64,000 nucleotides of DNA from Polyangiaceae bacterium (lineage in GTDB: Bacteria; Myxococcota_A; Polyangia; Polyangiales; Polyangiaceae). Where the stretch lies: assembly GCA_041389725.1 (NCBI GenBank), contig JAWKRG010000006.1:372001-436000 (forward strand), in the 5' to 3' direction. Both the position numbers and the translations under genes were made by a program. The notes under the pieces were generated by a model. That model had not been told where the DNA came from and did no database searches. It saw only the letters and a program-made list of their open reading frames with translations. Of the stretch, positions 1-9,383 are shown piece after piece; position 1 is the first letter of the stretch; the number at the start of each line of letters is the position of its first letter.

Positions 1-154
1 TGTCCAGGAACGTGATCTCGTCTGCGCCTTCCTGGTCGTAGCGGGCCGCCTGCTCCACCGGGTCACCGGCGTCGCGCAGGGCGACGAAGCCCACGCCCTT
101 CACGACGCGCCCATCGCGCACGTCGAGGCAGGGAATGATGCGTTTGGCGAGCAT
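1..154 (-). CDS. hisF: Imidazole glycerol phosphate synthase subunit HisF (5' part only)
   Basis: The reverse strand reads MLAKRIIPCLDVRDGRVVKG and continues GVGFVALRDAGDPVEQAARY, the hallmark N-terminus of HisF. HisF is the cyclase subunit of IGP synthase, which makes imidazole glycerol phosphate and AICAR in histidine biosynthesis. The catalytic Asp of CLDV (D11) is present. The first 51 codons are inside the window and the gene runs off the left edge. The start ATG at 154-152 matches the family N-terminus exactly. It is divergent from the zinc-ribbon protein that begins at 282. Confidence 0.95.
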   Translation of the reverse strand, partial: MLAKRIIPCLDVRDGRVVKGVGFVALRDAGDPVEQAARYDQEGADEITFLD

Positions 155-281
155 GAAACGGCTGCCTTCGGCCTTACCGGAAGCCACGTCGCTGGGCCAA
201 AGTCCCTGCAGGGGGCACCATCGCCCGGCCCGTCGGCCGAACTCGTATTTTGGCGCCGAACTCGGCTATCGTTCCGGACTG

Positions 282-1793
282 ATGCCGCGCTGTCCCCGCT
301 GCGGTCGCCCGGCCGACGGCCTCTGCGAAGTCTGTCGCGGCGGGAAGACACTGTTTCTCGGCTCGATTCCGGCCGAACCGGTTCCGTCCGCTCCCGGCGC
401 CGCCGCGGAGCTGGAACGCAGAGAGCAGGTGGTGACCCCCCCCACGGTGCGCAGCGTCTCCGAGCAACCTCGCCCTCGCCCTGAACCCGCCCCGATCGCG
501 GAGCCCCCACGGCGCGCCAAGGGACTCGACGAACGCTTGAGCGTCGGGATTCGACTGTCGACCACGCTGCGCAACTTGGTCGCGCGAGCACCCCAAGCTC
601 ACGACGGCTCGCGCTCTGCCTCCTCGTCCAGGGGCATCTGGATCGCGCTCCTGATCGGCATCGTCGCTGGGCTCGCTACCGTTGCGGTCTGGTGGGCATG
701 GCCGAGCCGACGCTCGGGGGTGGTACGCGTGGCCAAGGACGGATCCCAGATCGCCGACCTGCGGTGTTCGCGCTGCGACGATGGTACGGTCGTCCGGATA
801 GGAGAAGCACGCGCCACCATCCACGACGGACGCGCACGCCTCGCGCTCGCGTCTTCCTTGGCACCGACGACCCGGGAGTTGGTGGTGGAAGCCGCGTCGC
901 CCTCAGGGCGAAGCACCAATCTGGAATTCGACGTCCGAGTCTGCGGACGGCTGTCGCCGGATCTCTCGACCCTCGCCGAAGACGACCCGGCGCTGGCTGT
1001 GGTAGTCGAGGTGCCCGTGGGCGCCAGCGTGATCGTCGACGGCGTCGCGTTGTCCTTGGACGCCGAGGGCCGGGCTCGCCACCGCGTTGCCCTGGCCGAC
1101 GAACTGCTCGGCGATCGAGGCACGCTGCAACCCTTGCGCCGGTCCCTACCCTTCACCCTGTCCGCCGTGGAGTGCGGCGACCAGGCGGGTCAATTCGTAA
1201 TTGAACTGCCGATCGTCCCGTTGCGCGTCACCGCGCCAAGTGCGAGCATCACCCTCGACCGAGCGACGTTCATGCTCGCAGGCAAGACAGAACCAGGCGC
1301 CACCGTGACCGTCGAGGGACGCAAGATCGCCCTCAATGACCGCGGGGAGTTTGCGCAGAAGATGACGATCTCCAAATTGGGGGAACGCGTCATCACCGTG
1401 CGCTCGACGGTTCCCGGACGAGCGCCGCGCTTGGTTCGCCGCCGCATTCGACGCGTGGCGAACCTGGAGCAGGAAGCCCTGAGCAGCGCGCGCTCGATCC
1501 CTTCGTCCCTGGACGAAGTCTCGAGTCAGGGTGGACCGAGGAGCGGCGCGCGCTTCGCGCTGCGCGGCAGCGCCAAAGAAGTCGGCGTGGTGGGCCACGG
1601 AACGCACCTGGTGATCAAGACTGACAGCTGCTCCTTGGCGAACTGCGACGTCGGAGTGCAGTTCGGCGGCTCTACGGACGTGGCTGTCGGCGAACAGGTG
1701 CTCGTCATTGGACAGTGGGCCGACGATGCCGACAGCGCTCGCAGTTTGACCGCGGAGCTAATCGCACCCCTTGGTCGCGGGAGCACGCGGTGA
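282..1793 (+). CDS. Zinc-ribbon, single-TM protein of unknown function
   Basis: About 503 residues. It opens with a compact zinc ribbon (CPRC at C4/C7 and CEVC at C15/C18), then a Pro/Glu-rich linker, one membrane segment (about residues 119-140, IWIALLIGIVAGLATVAVWW) and a large exported part rich in beta-type sequence. Residues 340-430 look Ig/carboxypeptidase-regulatory-like (TEPGATVTVEGRKIALNDRG). The open frame extends upstream to 135, but the ATG at 282 places the zinc ribbon at the N-terminus and avoids overlapping hisF. The stop overlaps the GTG start of the kinase gene (GTGA), so the two are probably co-translated. No enzymatic motif was recognised; a role with the kinase is inferred from coupling only. 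Confidence 0.75.
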   Translation: MPRCPRCGRPADGLCEVCRGGKTLFLGSIPAEPVPSAPGAAAELERREQVVTPPTVRSVSEQPRPRPEPAPIAEPPRRAKGLDERLSVGIRLSTTLRNLVARAPQAHDGSRSASSSRGIWIALLIGIVAGLATVAVWWAWPSRRSGVVRVAKDGSQIADLRCSRCDDGTVVRIGEARATIHDGRARLALASSLAPTTRELVVEAASPSGRSTNLEFDVRVCGRLSPDLSTLAEDDPALAVVVEVPVGASVIVDGVALSLDAEGRARHRVALADELLGDRGTLQPLRRSLPFTLSAVECGDQAGQFVIELPIVPLRVTAPSASITLDRATFMLAGKTEPGATVTVEGRKIALNDRGEFAQKMTISKLGERVITVRSTVPGRAPRLVRRRIRRVANLEQEALSSARSIPSSLDEVSSQGGPRSGARFALRGSAKEVGVVGHGTHLVIKTDSCSLANCDVGVQFGGSTDVAVGEQVLVIGQWADDADSARSLTAELIAPLGRGSTR

Positions 1794-4291
1794 GCGAAGA
1801 GCGCGACACCGCGAAGGACGCCACCGAGGCGGACGCCGCGCCCGCGAAGGACGCCACCGAGGCGGACGCCGCGCCCGCGAAGGACGCCACCGAGGACACC
1901 GCGCCCGCGGAGGACGCCACCGAGGCGGACGCCGCTCCCAGGAAGGACGCGGGCTCGTCCGAAGCCGCGTCGCCGAGCGTGGGAACGAACGGAAGCGCGA
2001 CAGCTGCGATTTCCGATGAGATTCCAGACGACGCTGTCGCACCCGGCACGTCTCGCGTGAAGACGCTGGTCATCCCCGACTCGGTGCCCCCGGCCGCGGA
2101 CAGCAAGCCCGCGGACAGCAAACCGGCCAAACCCGTCCCCGCCACGACTGCGGACGTGCCAAGTGCGGAGGCTGCCCTATCGGTGCCGCCGCCTGGCGGC
2201 GCGCCCGAGACCTGTCGCGCCTGCCAAACCATCAACGCGACCGAGGCGAAGTTTTGCAGCGAGTGCGGCGCGCGCTTGCGATTGCCCGAGAGCTTGACCG
2301 ACCCAGGCCCCGTTCCATCGAAGCGCGACGCCCTGGCCATCACGGTTCCGGGCGAGATCTCCGTGGCCGAGACGGGACACGTCGCCGACCCACTGATCGG
2401 CGTCGTGATCGCCGGGCGCTACCGCATCATCGAACCGCTGGGACGTGGCGGCATGGGCGTCGTCTATCGCGTCGAACACGCGCGCATCGGCAAGTTGATG
2501 GCGTTGAAGCTCCTCACCGGCGAGCTGTCTCGAGACAACGAAGTCGTCGCGCGCTTCAAGCGCGAAGCGCTGATGGTCAGCAAGCTCAGTCACCCCAACA
2601 CGGTGCAAGTCTTCGACTTCGGCACGTCCGAAGGCATGACCTACCTGGCGATGGAGTACCTCCGTGGCGAGGACCTGGGGCGGCTCGTTCGGCGCGAAGG
2701 CGCACTGCCCACCAGCCGCGCGGCGCGCATCGTCACGCAGGTATGCAGCTCGCTTTCCGAAGCGCATCGCCTGGACATCATCCACCGCGATCTGAAGCCA
2801 GAGAACGTCTTCATTCTCAAGTCGGACACCGGTGCGGATCTCGTGAAAGTGTTGGACTTCGGTCTAGCCAAGTTGCGCGAGTCCACCGAACTCTCCGAAG
2901 TCACCAGCCGCGGCGCAATCGTGGGCACGCCCTTCTACATGTCCCCCGAGCAGATCCGGGGCGAAGCGGCGGACCAGCGCAGTGACGTCTACGCGCTCGG
3001 CGCGCTGACCTACGTATGTCTGACGGGACATCCACCCTTCGACGCGCCGCGCCCCATGGGCGTGCTGACCAAGCACTTGGTCGAGAAGCCACAAAACCCG
3101 GCCGCGCGCTTCCCAGAACTCGGCATTCCCCCTGGCGTGGCCGCCATCGTGATGAAGGCGCTGGAAAAGGAGCCAACGGCTCGCTTTCAGTCCGTGGAAG
3201 AGCTCCAGCACGCGCTGGTCACCGAGCTCAAACAGCAAGGGCAATCCAGCGCCGAACTGATGCTCGACAGCGGCCAGATGCACGCCCTGGCGCGCGCGGA
3301 CTCGGACGCGGTGACCCGTGGTGAAGTCGAGCGCTACGAACGCAAGCTGCGCCGACGCGGCTTCTTGGCTTGGGCGTCGGTCGTGGTGACGGGCGCGGTG
3401 ATCCTGGGGGGGGCTTGGCACCTGTACGAGCGGGCCAAGATGAAACCCAGCTTTGCGGGCACCGAGGTCGAACCGAACAACGTCCCAGGCGAAGCCACGC
3501 CCGTGCCCTTTGGCGAGAAGGTGCGAGGGCAACTCGGACGCCGCCTGGACGAGAGCCGCAGCGATCGCGACTTCTACCGCGTGGACGTTCCCGAGGACGT
3601 TGGACACGTGCACTTGTCCCTGTCGTCACTGCCCAACATGGCGACCTGCGCGCTGATGTATCGCGTGGGACTCGATTCGCCTCTCGGCACCTACTGTCCC
3701 GGGGCGCCGGGCGGTTCCTTGGACATTCCGTCGTTGGAGTTGAAGGGCGGCTCCTACTACTTCGCCGTGATGCAAGACCGTGACGGCTATGGCATGACGC
3801 CGCCCTTGGTGCAGGAGAACGTGTCGGATGCCTACACGCTCGAGGTGAGCCCGGCGAGTTCCGACGAGTCCCATGAATCGGAGCCGAATGACTCGGTGCG
3901 AGACGCCAACGTGCTGTCCCGGGGCGTGAGCTTCCGTGGCAGACTGGCCTGGATGCGTGACGTGGACGTGCTTTGCCTGCGCGGCGACTCGGGGAGTGTG
4001 CGCTTCGAGGTCGAGGATACGAGCTCGCGTCCCGCCGAAGCGGTACTGCAGATCACGCCGCGCGGTGGACCGAGCGACGGAGTGCCGGTGCGCGTCCACA
4101 CCAAGGCCCCCAGCACGAACACCGGCAGCGACGTGGCGAGCCCCTGGCAAAGCGCGGTGACAGCCGCCAAGCAAGACGGCAGCACCTGCCTCGAGCTGAC
4201 GCTCGTGCCGAACCCTCTGCATCCGCCACCGCAGCCCCGGGTCGCGCCCGCGAGTCCCCAGGAGTACACGGTCCATGTTCGAATTCCCTGA
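1790..4291 (+). CDS. Membrane Ser/Thr protein kinase with zinc ribbon and extracytoplasmic PPC-like domain
   Basis: About 833 residues from GTG 1790, which overlaps the previous stop. Order: Glu/Ala/Asp-rich tandem repeats (about residues 10-52), zinc ribbon CRAC…CSEC (about 143-160), Hanks-type kinase domain from RYRIIEPLGRGGMGVVY (Y211) to about 480, a TM segment (about 525-546) and an exported C-terminal half. Catalytic features are intact: Gly loop GRGGMG, VAIK-like Lys in MALKLL, HRDLKPEN (H332-D334), DFGLAK and the activation segment GTPFYMSPEQ. The exported part has two EVEPN/ESEPND segments typical of pre-peptidase C-terminal-like beta domains. The kinase should phosphorylate Ser/Thr in the cytoplasm in response to an envelope cue; ligand and substrate are unknown. 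Confidence 0.9.
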   Translation: MSEERDTAKDATEADAAPAKDATEADAAPAKDATEDTAPAEDATEADAAPRKDAGSSEAASPSVGTNGSATAAISDEIPDDAVAPGTSRVKTLVIPDSVPPAADSKPADSKPAKPVPATTADVPSAEAALSVPPPGGAPETCRACQTINATEAKFCSECGARLRLPESLTDPGPVPSKRDALAITVPGEISVAETGHVADPLIGVVIAGRYRIIEPLGRGGMGVVYRVEHARIGKLMALKLLTGELSRDNEVVARFKREALMVSKLSHPNTVQVFDFGTSEGMTYLAMEYLRGEDLGRLVRREGALPTSRAARIVTQVCSSLSEAHRLDIIHRDLKPENVFILKSDTGADLVKVLDFGLAKLRESTELSEVTSRGAIVGTPFYMSPEQIRGEAADQRSDVYALGALTYVCLTGHPPFDAPRPMGVLTKHLVEKPQNPAARFPELGIPPGVAAIVMKALEKEPTARFQSVEELQHALVTELKQQGQSSAELMLDSGQMHALARADSDAVTRGEVERYERKLRRRGFLAWASVVVTGAVILGGAWHLYERAKMKPSFAGTEVEPNNVPGEATPVPFGEKVRGQLGRRLDESRSDRDFYRVDVPEDVGHVHLSLSSLPNMATCALMYRVGLDSPLGTYCPGAPGGSLDIPSLELKGGSYYFAVMQDRDGYGMTPPLVQENVSDAYTLEVSPASSDESHESEPNDSVRDANVLSRGVSFRGRLAWMRDVDVLCLRGDSGSVRFEVEDTSSRPAEAVLQITPRGGPSDGVPVRVHTKAPSTNTGSDVASPWQSAVTAAKQDGSTCLELTLVPNPLHPPPQPRVAPASPQEYTVHVRIP
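1817..1945 (+). repeat. Four in-frame 33-bp tandem repeats in the kinase N-terminus
   Basis: Units begin GACGCCACCGAGG at 1817, 1850, 1883 and 1913. The third unit lacks one codon (30 bp). They encode DATEADAAPAK-type units, an acidic low-complexity tail ahead of the zinc ribbon. The near-perfect DNA identity suggests recent slippage expansion. Confidence 0.9.
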
Positions 4292-5468
4292 CCGCCTCGC
4301 GCGCCTTGCCTTCATCGCGTCCCTGGGTCTGGGCACCGCCCTGGCGACGCCCCAGGATCCCACCCGCACGTTGCGAGTCTTCGTCGGACGTCCCGCAGGT
4401 CCGGCGCCCATGGTCGGCTTCGACACGGCCCACAGCTACAGCACGCGACTTCCCTTGCCCGAGCGTCCGGCGATCCTCTGGCGCGCGCGCGTCAGTGCCG
4501 GCATCCGCGGCGATATCGTCACCGACGGCAAAGCGCTCGTGGCGATCACGAACGGCAATTCCCTGGTGCAACTCGACGTCCGCGGCAAGGAAACCTGGAG
4601 CGCGCGTCCTGCGGCCGGCGCACTCCTCGCTCGCCCCGCGATCACTGCGAAGAGCGAGCGTATCGCCGTGAGCAGTTCGGGAAAGCTCTTGGTCGCATCC
4701 CCACGCGGTCAATCGAGAGAGGTGTCGCTGCCCATCGCGATCAATCGCCCGACCACACCATTGCCCGTGGAGAGCGGCGGTGTGGTGCTGTGCTCGGGCC
4801 CCGACGCGCTGTGGTTGACGCAAGACTACGGGATCCGAGTGCAGAGCAAGCTGCCCGACGACATCATCGACAGCGTCGCCCGAGCGGAAGACGTGCTCTT
4901 GGTCACCACGCGCGGTGACGTCTTTGGCTGGCGGCCGCCGGCGGCGCCTCGCCGGCTAGCGAGCTTCGGCGGGCGAGTCGGCGGAGGCGTCGCGCTATCG
5001 TCTCCGACCCACGTGACCGCCGTCGTCGACGGTGTACGTTTGGTGGACGTGAATCTGAAGAGCGACACCCGTCACATTCGCCTGCAGAGCACGACGCCGC
5101 TGCAAGGGCCGCCGACGCTGCTGACGAGCGGCGAGGTGTTGGTCACCACGAGCCAGGGCTTGCTCCTCGGCTACGACCGCAGCGGCCTGGAAACCTGGCG
5201 CGTCGCCACAGAGCCGGCGCTCGCCGCGGCGGGCGCCGCCAGCGTCGGCGCGGACGCCCCGGCCGTCATCGGAGGAAGCGGCCGCGTCGCCGTGGCTCGG
5301 CCTGGGCTGGACGTCGCGCTGATCAGCGCCGACGGCACTCTCGTCGCGGCGCCGGGCACGGCCTGCACGGACCCCGAGAGCCTCGTCCCCCTTGCACCAC
5401 GCCGGCTGGTCTTGGCGTGTGCCGATGGCGAACTGTTCGGGATCGGGTCGGGTAAGGCCTCGCGCTGA
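4275..5468 (+). CDS. Secreted PQQ/WD-type beta-propeller-like protein
   Basis: About 397 residues with an N-terminal signal peptide (RLARLAFIASLGLGTALA). The rest has repeating short beta blades such as TDGKALVAITNGNSLVQLD, ITAKSERIAVSSSGKLLVAS and GEVLVTTSQGLLLGYDRSG, each with the G-x-L/V-x-A-x-D/G pattern of PQQ-like propellers (BamB-like). The ATG at 4275 lies inside the last codons of the kinase gene (17-bp overlap), so the kinase and propeller are probably one transcript. A binding or scaffold role near the kinase's exported domain is inferred. No catalytic residues can be named. Confidence 0.75.
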   Translation: MFEFPDRLARLAFIASLGLGTALATPQDPTRTLRVFVGRPAGPAPMVGFDTAHSYSTRLPLPERPAILWRARVSAGIRGDIVTDGKALVAITNGNSLVQLDVRGKETWSARPAAGALLARPAITAKSERIAVSSSGKLLVASPRGQSREVSLPIAINRPTTPLPVESGGVVLCSGPDALWLTQDYGIRVQSKLPDDIIDSVARAEDVLLVTTRGDVFGWRPPAAPRRLASFGGRVGGGVALSSPTHVTAVVDGVRLVDVNLKSDTRHIRLQSTTPLQGPPTLLTSGEVLVTTSQGLLLGYDRSGLETWRVATEPALAAAGAASVGADAPAVIGGSGRVAVARPGLDVALISADGTLVAAPGTACTDPESLVPLAPRRLVLACADGELFGIGSGKASR

Positions 5469-5506
5469 AGCCCGGGGTGCCGGGGCGGGCAGTCAGGCGT
5501 GATCGC

Positions 5507-6403
5507 TCAGTGATAGAGCGCGGTCACGAGGACCGACAGCGAGCGCGCGCGCGCCTTTTCCTTGCGGTCCGAGTCTTCGTGCTCGGTTGCTTGAGCCGCG
5601 AGACGAAGCATGCCCCCCAGTGACCAATCGGATCCGATCCAACCGGCATAGCCCGCCCACAGCGCAGCACCGCCACCGCCGTGACGCTGTTCTTCGTCGC
5701 GATCTTCGTCGCGGAAGGTCAACGTCGCGATCCCCAGCATGCCGCCGACGTGAAAGCCACCTTCTGGATCCGGAAAGCCATCGACGAACAGCCCCAGCAT
5801 CGAGGCCGTCAGCGTCGTGTTGGAGATGTTCTGACTGGTGCCTCCGGCTTCGATCTTCGGTTCGTCGACCGAGTTGCCGCTGATGCCGCCACCAATGACG
5901 AGCCCCGGCCACGGTGTTCCACCGAGCCAAATGTCGATGCCCAACCCCGCCCCGCCGATATCGGCGTCGGTTCCCAGATTCGAATCCGACTGGTAGGTCG
6001 CGGCCAAGGCACCCGCGCCGAGTCCGAGCCGCATGTAGAAGCCGTCGTGAAGATGCCGCCCGGGCTCTTCCGCGGGCGGCGCCACCATCACGGGCCGCGG
6101 CGGAGGATAGTAGGGACCGGGATAGTAGGGCCCCGGCGGCGGCGCGCTCCCCGGGGGCGGGGGCGGCGGCGCGTAGCCGGGGGGTGACGCAGGTGCGGCC
6201 GGTGCCGCGGGTGCCGCCGGCTCGGTCGTCGGCGCCGCTCCGGCATCTCCGTCCTGGGTCGCTTCCACTCCGCCCGTCATCACTTCTTTGGACTCGACCG
6301 GCGCGGGATCCGCGGGCTGAGCGCCACCGCGGCTGGCCGACAGCAGCAGCACGGCAGCGGCGGCAATGGTGCGAAGGGGGCGGAGCATGAGCGGATCAAG
6401 CAT
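5507..6403 (-). CDS. Exported protein with Pro-rich linker and outer-membrane-barrel-like C-terminal half
   Basis: About 298 residues. It has a signal peptide (MLRPLRTIAAAAVLLLSASR…GAQ), then an Ala/Pro/Tyr-rich stretch (about residues 60-105, PYYPGPYYPPPRP) and a glycine/aromatic alternating C-terminal region (FYMRLGLGAGALAATYQSDS, GLGIDIWLGG, VGGMLGIATLTFRDE) of the kind seen in small outer-membrane beta-barrels. Either ATG 6403 or ATG 6388 could be the start; the second puts the signal peptide at the very N-terminus. It is convergent with the propeller gene. Function is unknown; a porin-like or structural role is a guess from the barrel pattern. Confidence 0.65.
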   Translation of the reverse strand: MLDPLMLRPLRTIAAAAVLLLSASRGGAQPADPAPVESKEVMTGGVEATQDGDAGAAPTTEPAAPAAPAAPASPPGYAPPPPPPGSAPPPGPYYPGPYYPPPRPVMVAPPAEEPGRHLHDGFYMRLGLGAGALAATYQSDSNLGTDADIGGAGLGIDIWLGGTPWPGLVIGGGISGNSVDEPKIEAGGTSQNISNTTLTASMLGLFVDGFPDPEGGFHVGGMLGIATLTFRDEDRDEEQRHGGGGAALWAGYAGWIGSDWSLGGMLRLAAQATEHEDSDRKEKARARSLSVLVTALYH

Positions 6404-6411
6404 GCCTGGTG

Positions 6412-7218
6412 CTAGCGCGACAAAGCAAGGCCGCCGCGCTCATCCTCGCCATTTCCAGTGACTCGCGCGCCGCCCAACCGTGGAGCGAGCACGGAGAGGG
6501 CGCGCTCGATGCGTTCCTTCTCCGCGATCGAAGGTTTGCGAAGCACTACATTCGCGCTCTGCGCGACGGCCTGCATCACAGCATCATCGATCAAAGTCAC
6601 TCCTTCAGCCGGCGCAGAACTCGATACGAAAAGGCATGGCTGCAGCTTGATGCTCGGGACGATCGCCTCGTGTCGACACCAGCCATCGGCGTCGGGCGCG
6701 CCCGACTGCTCTGGAATCGTCGCGACAGTGCTGATCGTCGCCGCCGTGCACTGGATCATCAGCACCTTCGTGAGCGCGCAGTCAGGTGTCGGCGGCTTGC
6801 TCCACACGCGCGCAAGCAGCTTTGCTTCTTTGGTGCCAGCTCCATAGCCAAGGAACGACACGCCTGGACTCAGACGCCCGCACAGCAGCCCCGAGCGGCA
6901 GAGGCCACCGGTCTCGCGCGGCAGCACGGTCTCCGCCAAGTTCGCCAGCGCGCGCCAGCCGTGCTGCCCGGACCCGCTGGTCCACTCGAAGTCCCCGTCC
7001 ACGAGCAGGTTGTCGCTGGCGGCGGTGTTGCCGAAGGGGTTGCGCAGCAGCACGGCGCGCTTTGCGGGCGCGCTACCGCTGTCGACCGCAGCGTCCACGG
7101 CTGCGTCGGGCGCCGGGTTCGACGCCGACCCGGAGGAATCCTCAGTCGAGCAAGCCACCGAAAGCGCCACCGTCGAGGCCGCACCCAGGGCGAGCAAGGC
7201 GAGTCGTCGCGCTCTCAT
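6412..7218 (-). CDS. Secreted lipoprotein of unknown function
   Basis: About 268 residues. It has a lipoprotein signal (RRLALLALGAASTVALSVAC, lipid Cys at 23), then an Asp/Ala/Val low-complexity linker typical of myxobacterial lipoproteins. The mature part (LLVDGDFEW…GWRAL) resembles a carbohydrate-binding-module-like beta sandwich opening. Its ATG overlaps the stop of the upstream S41-like gene (ATGA), which fixes the start and shows translational coupling. The two probably act together in the envelope. Confidence 0.75.
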   Translation of the reverse strand: MRARRLALLALGAASTVALSVACSTEDSSGSASNPAPDAAVDAAVDSGSAPAKRAVLLRNPFGNTAASDNLLVDGDFEWTSGSGQHGWRALANLAETVLPRETGGLCRSGLLCGRLSPGVSFLGYGAGTKEAKLLARVWSKPPTPDCALTKVLMIQCTAATISTVATIPEQSGAPDADGWCRHEAIVPSIKLQPCLFVSSSAPAEGVTLIDDAVMQAVAQSANVVLRKPSIAEKERIERALSVLAPRLGGARVTGNGEDERGGLALSR

Positions 7219-9239
7219 TTCAGTCGGCTCCTCACCCAACTCAGGGCCGCGTCGTAGGGCGCATCTTCGTGACGCAGCAAGGAGGTCTGCGAGTGCTGCA
7301 CGATCTCGTCGGGAGTCACGCCATGCCCGATCAACGCGCTGCCGTCCGCGAGCAGGCAGTCCCCGCTCGCCACCTGATACTCGTAGCGCGACCAGTAGCT
7401 GTACTCATAAAAGGAAGAGAACGCGCCTGCGGTCTTGTGATGCCCGAACACGCGCACGTTGGGCGCGCCCTTGAGCGCAAGGGCGAGGAGATCGCTCGCC
7501 GAGCCATCGCGGTGGATCACGAAGGCCACGGGCAAGGCAGGGTCGTGAATGCTCGCGCCTACCGTGAAGGGTTGACCATACTGCGCAGACAGCTCCTTGA
7601 AGCGCTGCAGTCCTTCGGCGGCACTGCTCGCGCCGTCATCGCCCGCCACGGTCACGAAGGTCGGCCCTACCGCGATCATCTCCGCGGGACGCACCAGCTG
7701 CGAGATGGCCGTCGCTGCATCCTTGGTTCCGCCGTTGCCCGCGCGATGGTCCAGGATGACGCCGCGTGCCTTGCTCTTGAAGGTCTTGTTGGCATCGAGG
7801 AAGAACGGCGTGAGCCCCTGCGAGGTGCCGTACACTGTGTCGAAGGTCATGCCGTAGATCGACTCACCGGGCTGGCTGTCGGTCACCAGATCGAGCCAGG
7901 GGATGAAGGGCAGCTGGTGCAGTGACTCCAAGGCCCCGGGGCTCGACTCGGGCGGCTCGAGCAAGTGGTAACTCGGACGATTGTCGCAGCGAGGAATCGC
8001 GCCGCTGGTCGGCAGCGCGCCGACGGGAATGGTCTCCACCTTGCCACAGGTCAGCGTCGTCGGGTCACACCGCACCACACTCAGCTCCTTGGCGAAGTCG
8101 ACGATCAGCGAGCGCATCGACTCGGCGAGTTCGGTCTGCACCTCGGGATCCGTGGCCACGTGGTGGCGCCAGTTGTGATCTCGCAGCGCGCGTGCCCAGC
8201 GCAGTGGATGCTTGCCGTCGACGGCCACGAGGCGATCCCCCGGCACGAGTCCCATCGTGGCGTCGGGCCCCACGTGGCTGACGAGCACGTCGGCCAGCTC
8301 CGCGTCCGACGGCGCCTGAGTCTGAGTCAAGTCCGCCGTGCCCTCGATGAAACAGACGCCAAGGCGTCTCGTGCTACCCACCCCGCTGATGCCACTGGAG
8401 CTCCCCGTGTGCCAGTCGTCCAGGGCGCGAATCGCCTTGGAGTGCGCGTTCCAGTACTGCCACGCACTGGTTGCCTGCTTCATGGCTTCCAGCTCTTGCA
8501 AGGCGTGCGGCAAGTTCTCCGCACGGCTGCGCTTGCCGCCAAAGAACTGCGTCAGTCGCGCCCGCAAGTAGGCGGTGACGCTATCGCGGTACTCGGCGTC
8601 GGGCAGTGGCGGCACGAAGCGATTCCCCTCGCGACAGTACTCACCGATGCACTCGGCCTCGCTCCCGCACACCGGGTCACCCGCGCCCAGGCAGGCGCGC
8701 AGCGGCGCGACGCCGCCCACACGACGGATCTCCACCGCGTCGAGTTCCGCGCTGCCCCCGTTGATGCGTAGGCCAATCCGGGTCGCCGTCGAGGCCGCCA
8801 GAGAAAATGCCGCGCTCTTCAGCTCGACCCAACCGTCGCTGGTGACCCGTCCGGTGGGAAAAAGGTACGTGGTCTCGGACGGGCGGTTCGCGTAGTCAGC
8901 GACGACGCGGACCCAGACGCGGCCGTGACGCACCCAAGCTCGCGCTTCGTAGGTTGCGTCGGACACCAGGCCCAGCGCGAGTTCGAAGGCGGACTGGTTC
9001 GCGCTGAGCGACAAGTACTGCTCACCGTGGAGCGCCAGCTCGGCCTTGCTCAGCCGCGCTTCGCAAGAACCGCTGCAGCTGACTCCGGCGACCTTGTCGC
9101 CTTCGAAGGAGAGCACCAGCTCTGCCCCCTCGTCGGGCTGGAAGGTGCCCGACGCATCGAACTCGCCAGCCCGCGCCGCGACGACGCTGAGCGTCGACGC
9201 CAGGCACACAGCAAGGCCAAGCCGTCGTCGCGCCCACAT
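7215..9239 (-). CDS. Exported S41-type (C-terminal-processing-like) peptidase homologue with PDZ-like segment
   Basis: About 674 residues. Start ATG 9239 gives a clean signal peptide (RRLGLAVCLASTLSVVAARA); the open frame continues upstream but has no better start. An N-terminal beta domain of about 190 residues is followed by two Cys pairs (ACLGAGDPVCGSEAECIGEYC). The C-terminal half has a PDZ-like segment (GLVPGDRLVAVDGKHPLRWA) and the S41-like core: ARGVILDHRAGNGGTKDA, then VAFVIHRDGSASDLLALAL (roughly residues 570-590), which aligns with the family's T-A-S-A-x-E nucleophile strand. The GSAS Ser is the likely nucleophile, but the motif is degenerate and activity is unproven. Confidence 0.65.
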   Translation of the reverse strand: MWARRRLGLAVCLASTLSVVAARAGEFDASGTFQPDEGAELVLSFEGDKVAGVSCSGSCEARLSKAELALHGEQYLSLSANQSAFELALGLVSDATYEARAWVRHGRVWVRVVADYANRPSETTYLFPTGRVTSDGWVELKSAAFSLAASTATRIGLRINGGSAELDAVEIRRVGGVAPLRACLGAGDPVCGSEAECIGEYCREGNRFVPPLPDAEYRDSVTAYLRARLTQFFGGKRSRAENLPHALQELEAMKQATSAWQYWNAHSKAIRALDDWHTGSSSGISGVGSTRRLGVCFIEGTADLTQTQAPSDAELADVLVSHVGPDATMGLVPGDRLVAVDGKHPLRWARALRDHNWRHHVATDPEVQTELAESMRSLIVDFAKELSVVRCDPTTLTCGKVETIPVGALPTSGAIPRCDNRPSYHLLEPPESSPGALESLHQLPFIPWLDLVTDSQPGESIYGMTFDTVYGTSQGLTPFFLDANKTFKSKARGVILDHRAGNGGTKDAATAISQLVRPAEMIAVGPTFVTVAGDDGASSAAEGLQRFKELSAQYGQPFTVGASIHDPALPVAFVIHRDGSASDLLALALKGAPNVRVFGHHKTAGAFSSFYEYSYWSRYEYQVASGDCLLADGSALIGHGVTPDEIVQHSQTSLLRHEDAPYDAALSWVRSRLK

Positions 9240-9383
9240 CGAGCCGCGATGGTGAAGCAGCCCGCCCGGCGAGTAAAGCCCGCGCGGCGCGGGAAGCCCC
9301 GCGCAGCAAGTAAAGCCAACAAGCGTCCCGGGCCGAGCCACGGCTGGCCCGGCGAGGGTGTTTTGGTATGCTGCCTGCCGCAC

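Noticed and set aside
1817..1945. CRISPR-like tandem repeats
   Set aside because: The repeats are in frame, contiguous and without spacers; they encode a low-complexity protein tail.
9364..9380. Sigma-54-like TGGTAT-N5-CTGC upstream of the SPASM gene
   Set aside because: Spacing GG-N10-GC fits, but the predicted start (about 9390) is after the ATG at 9384 and the -12 match is poor.
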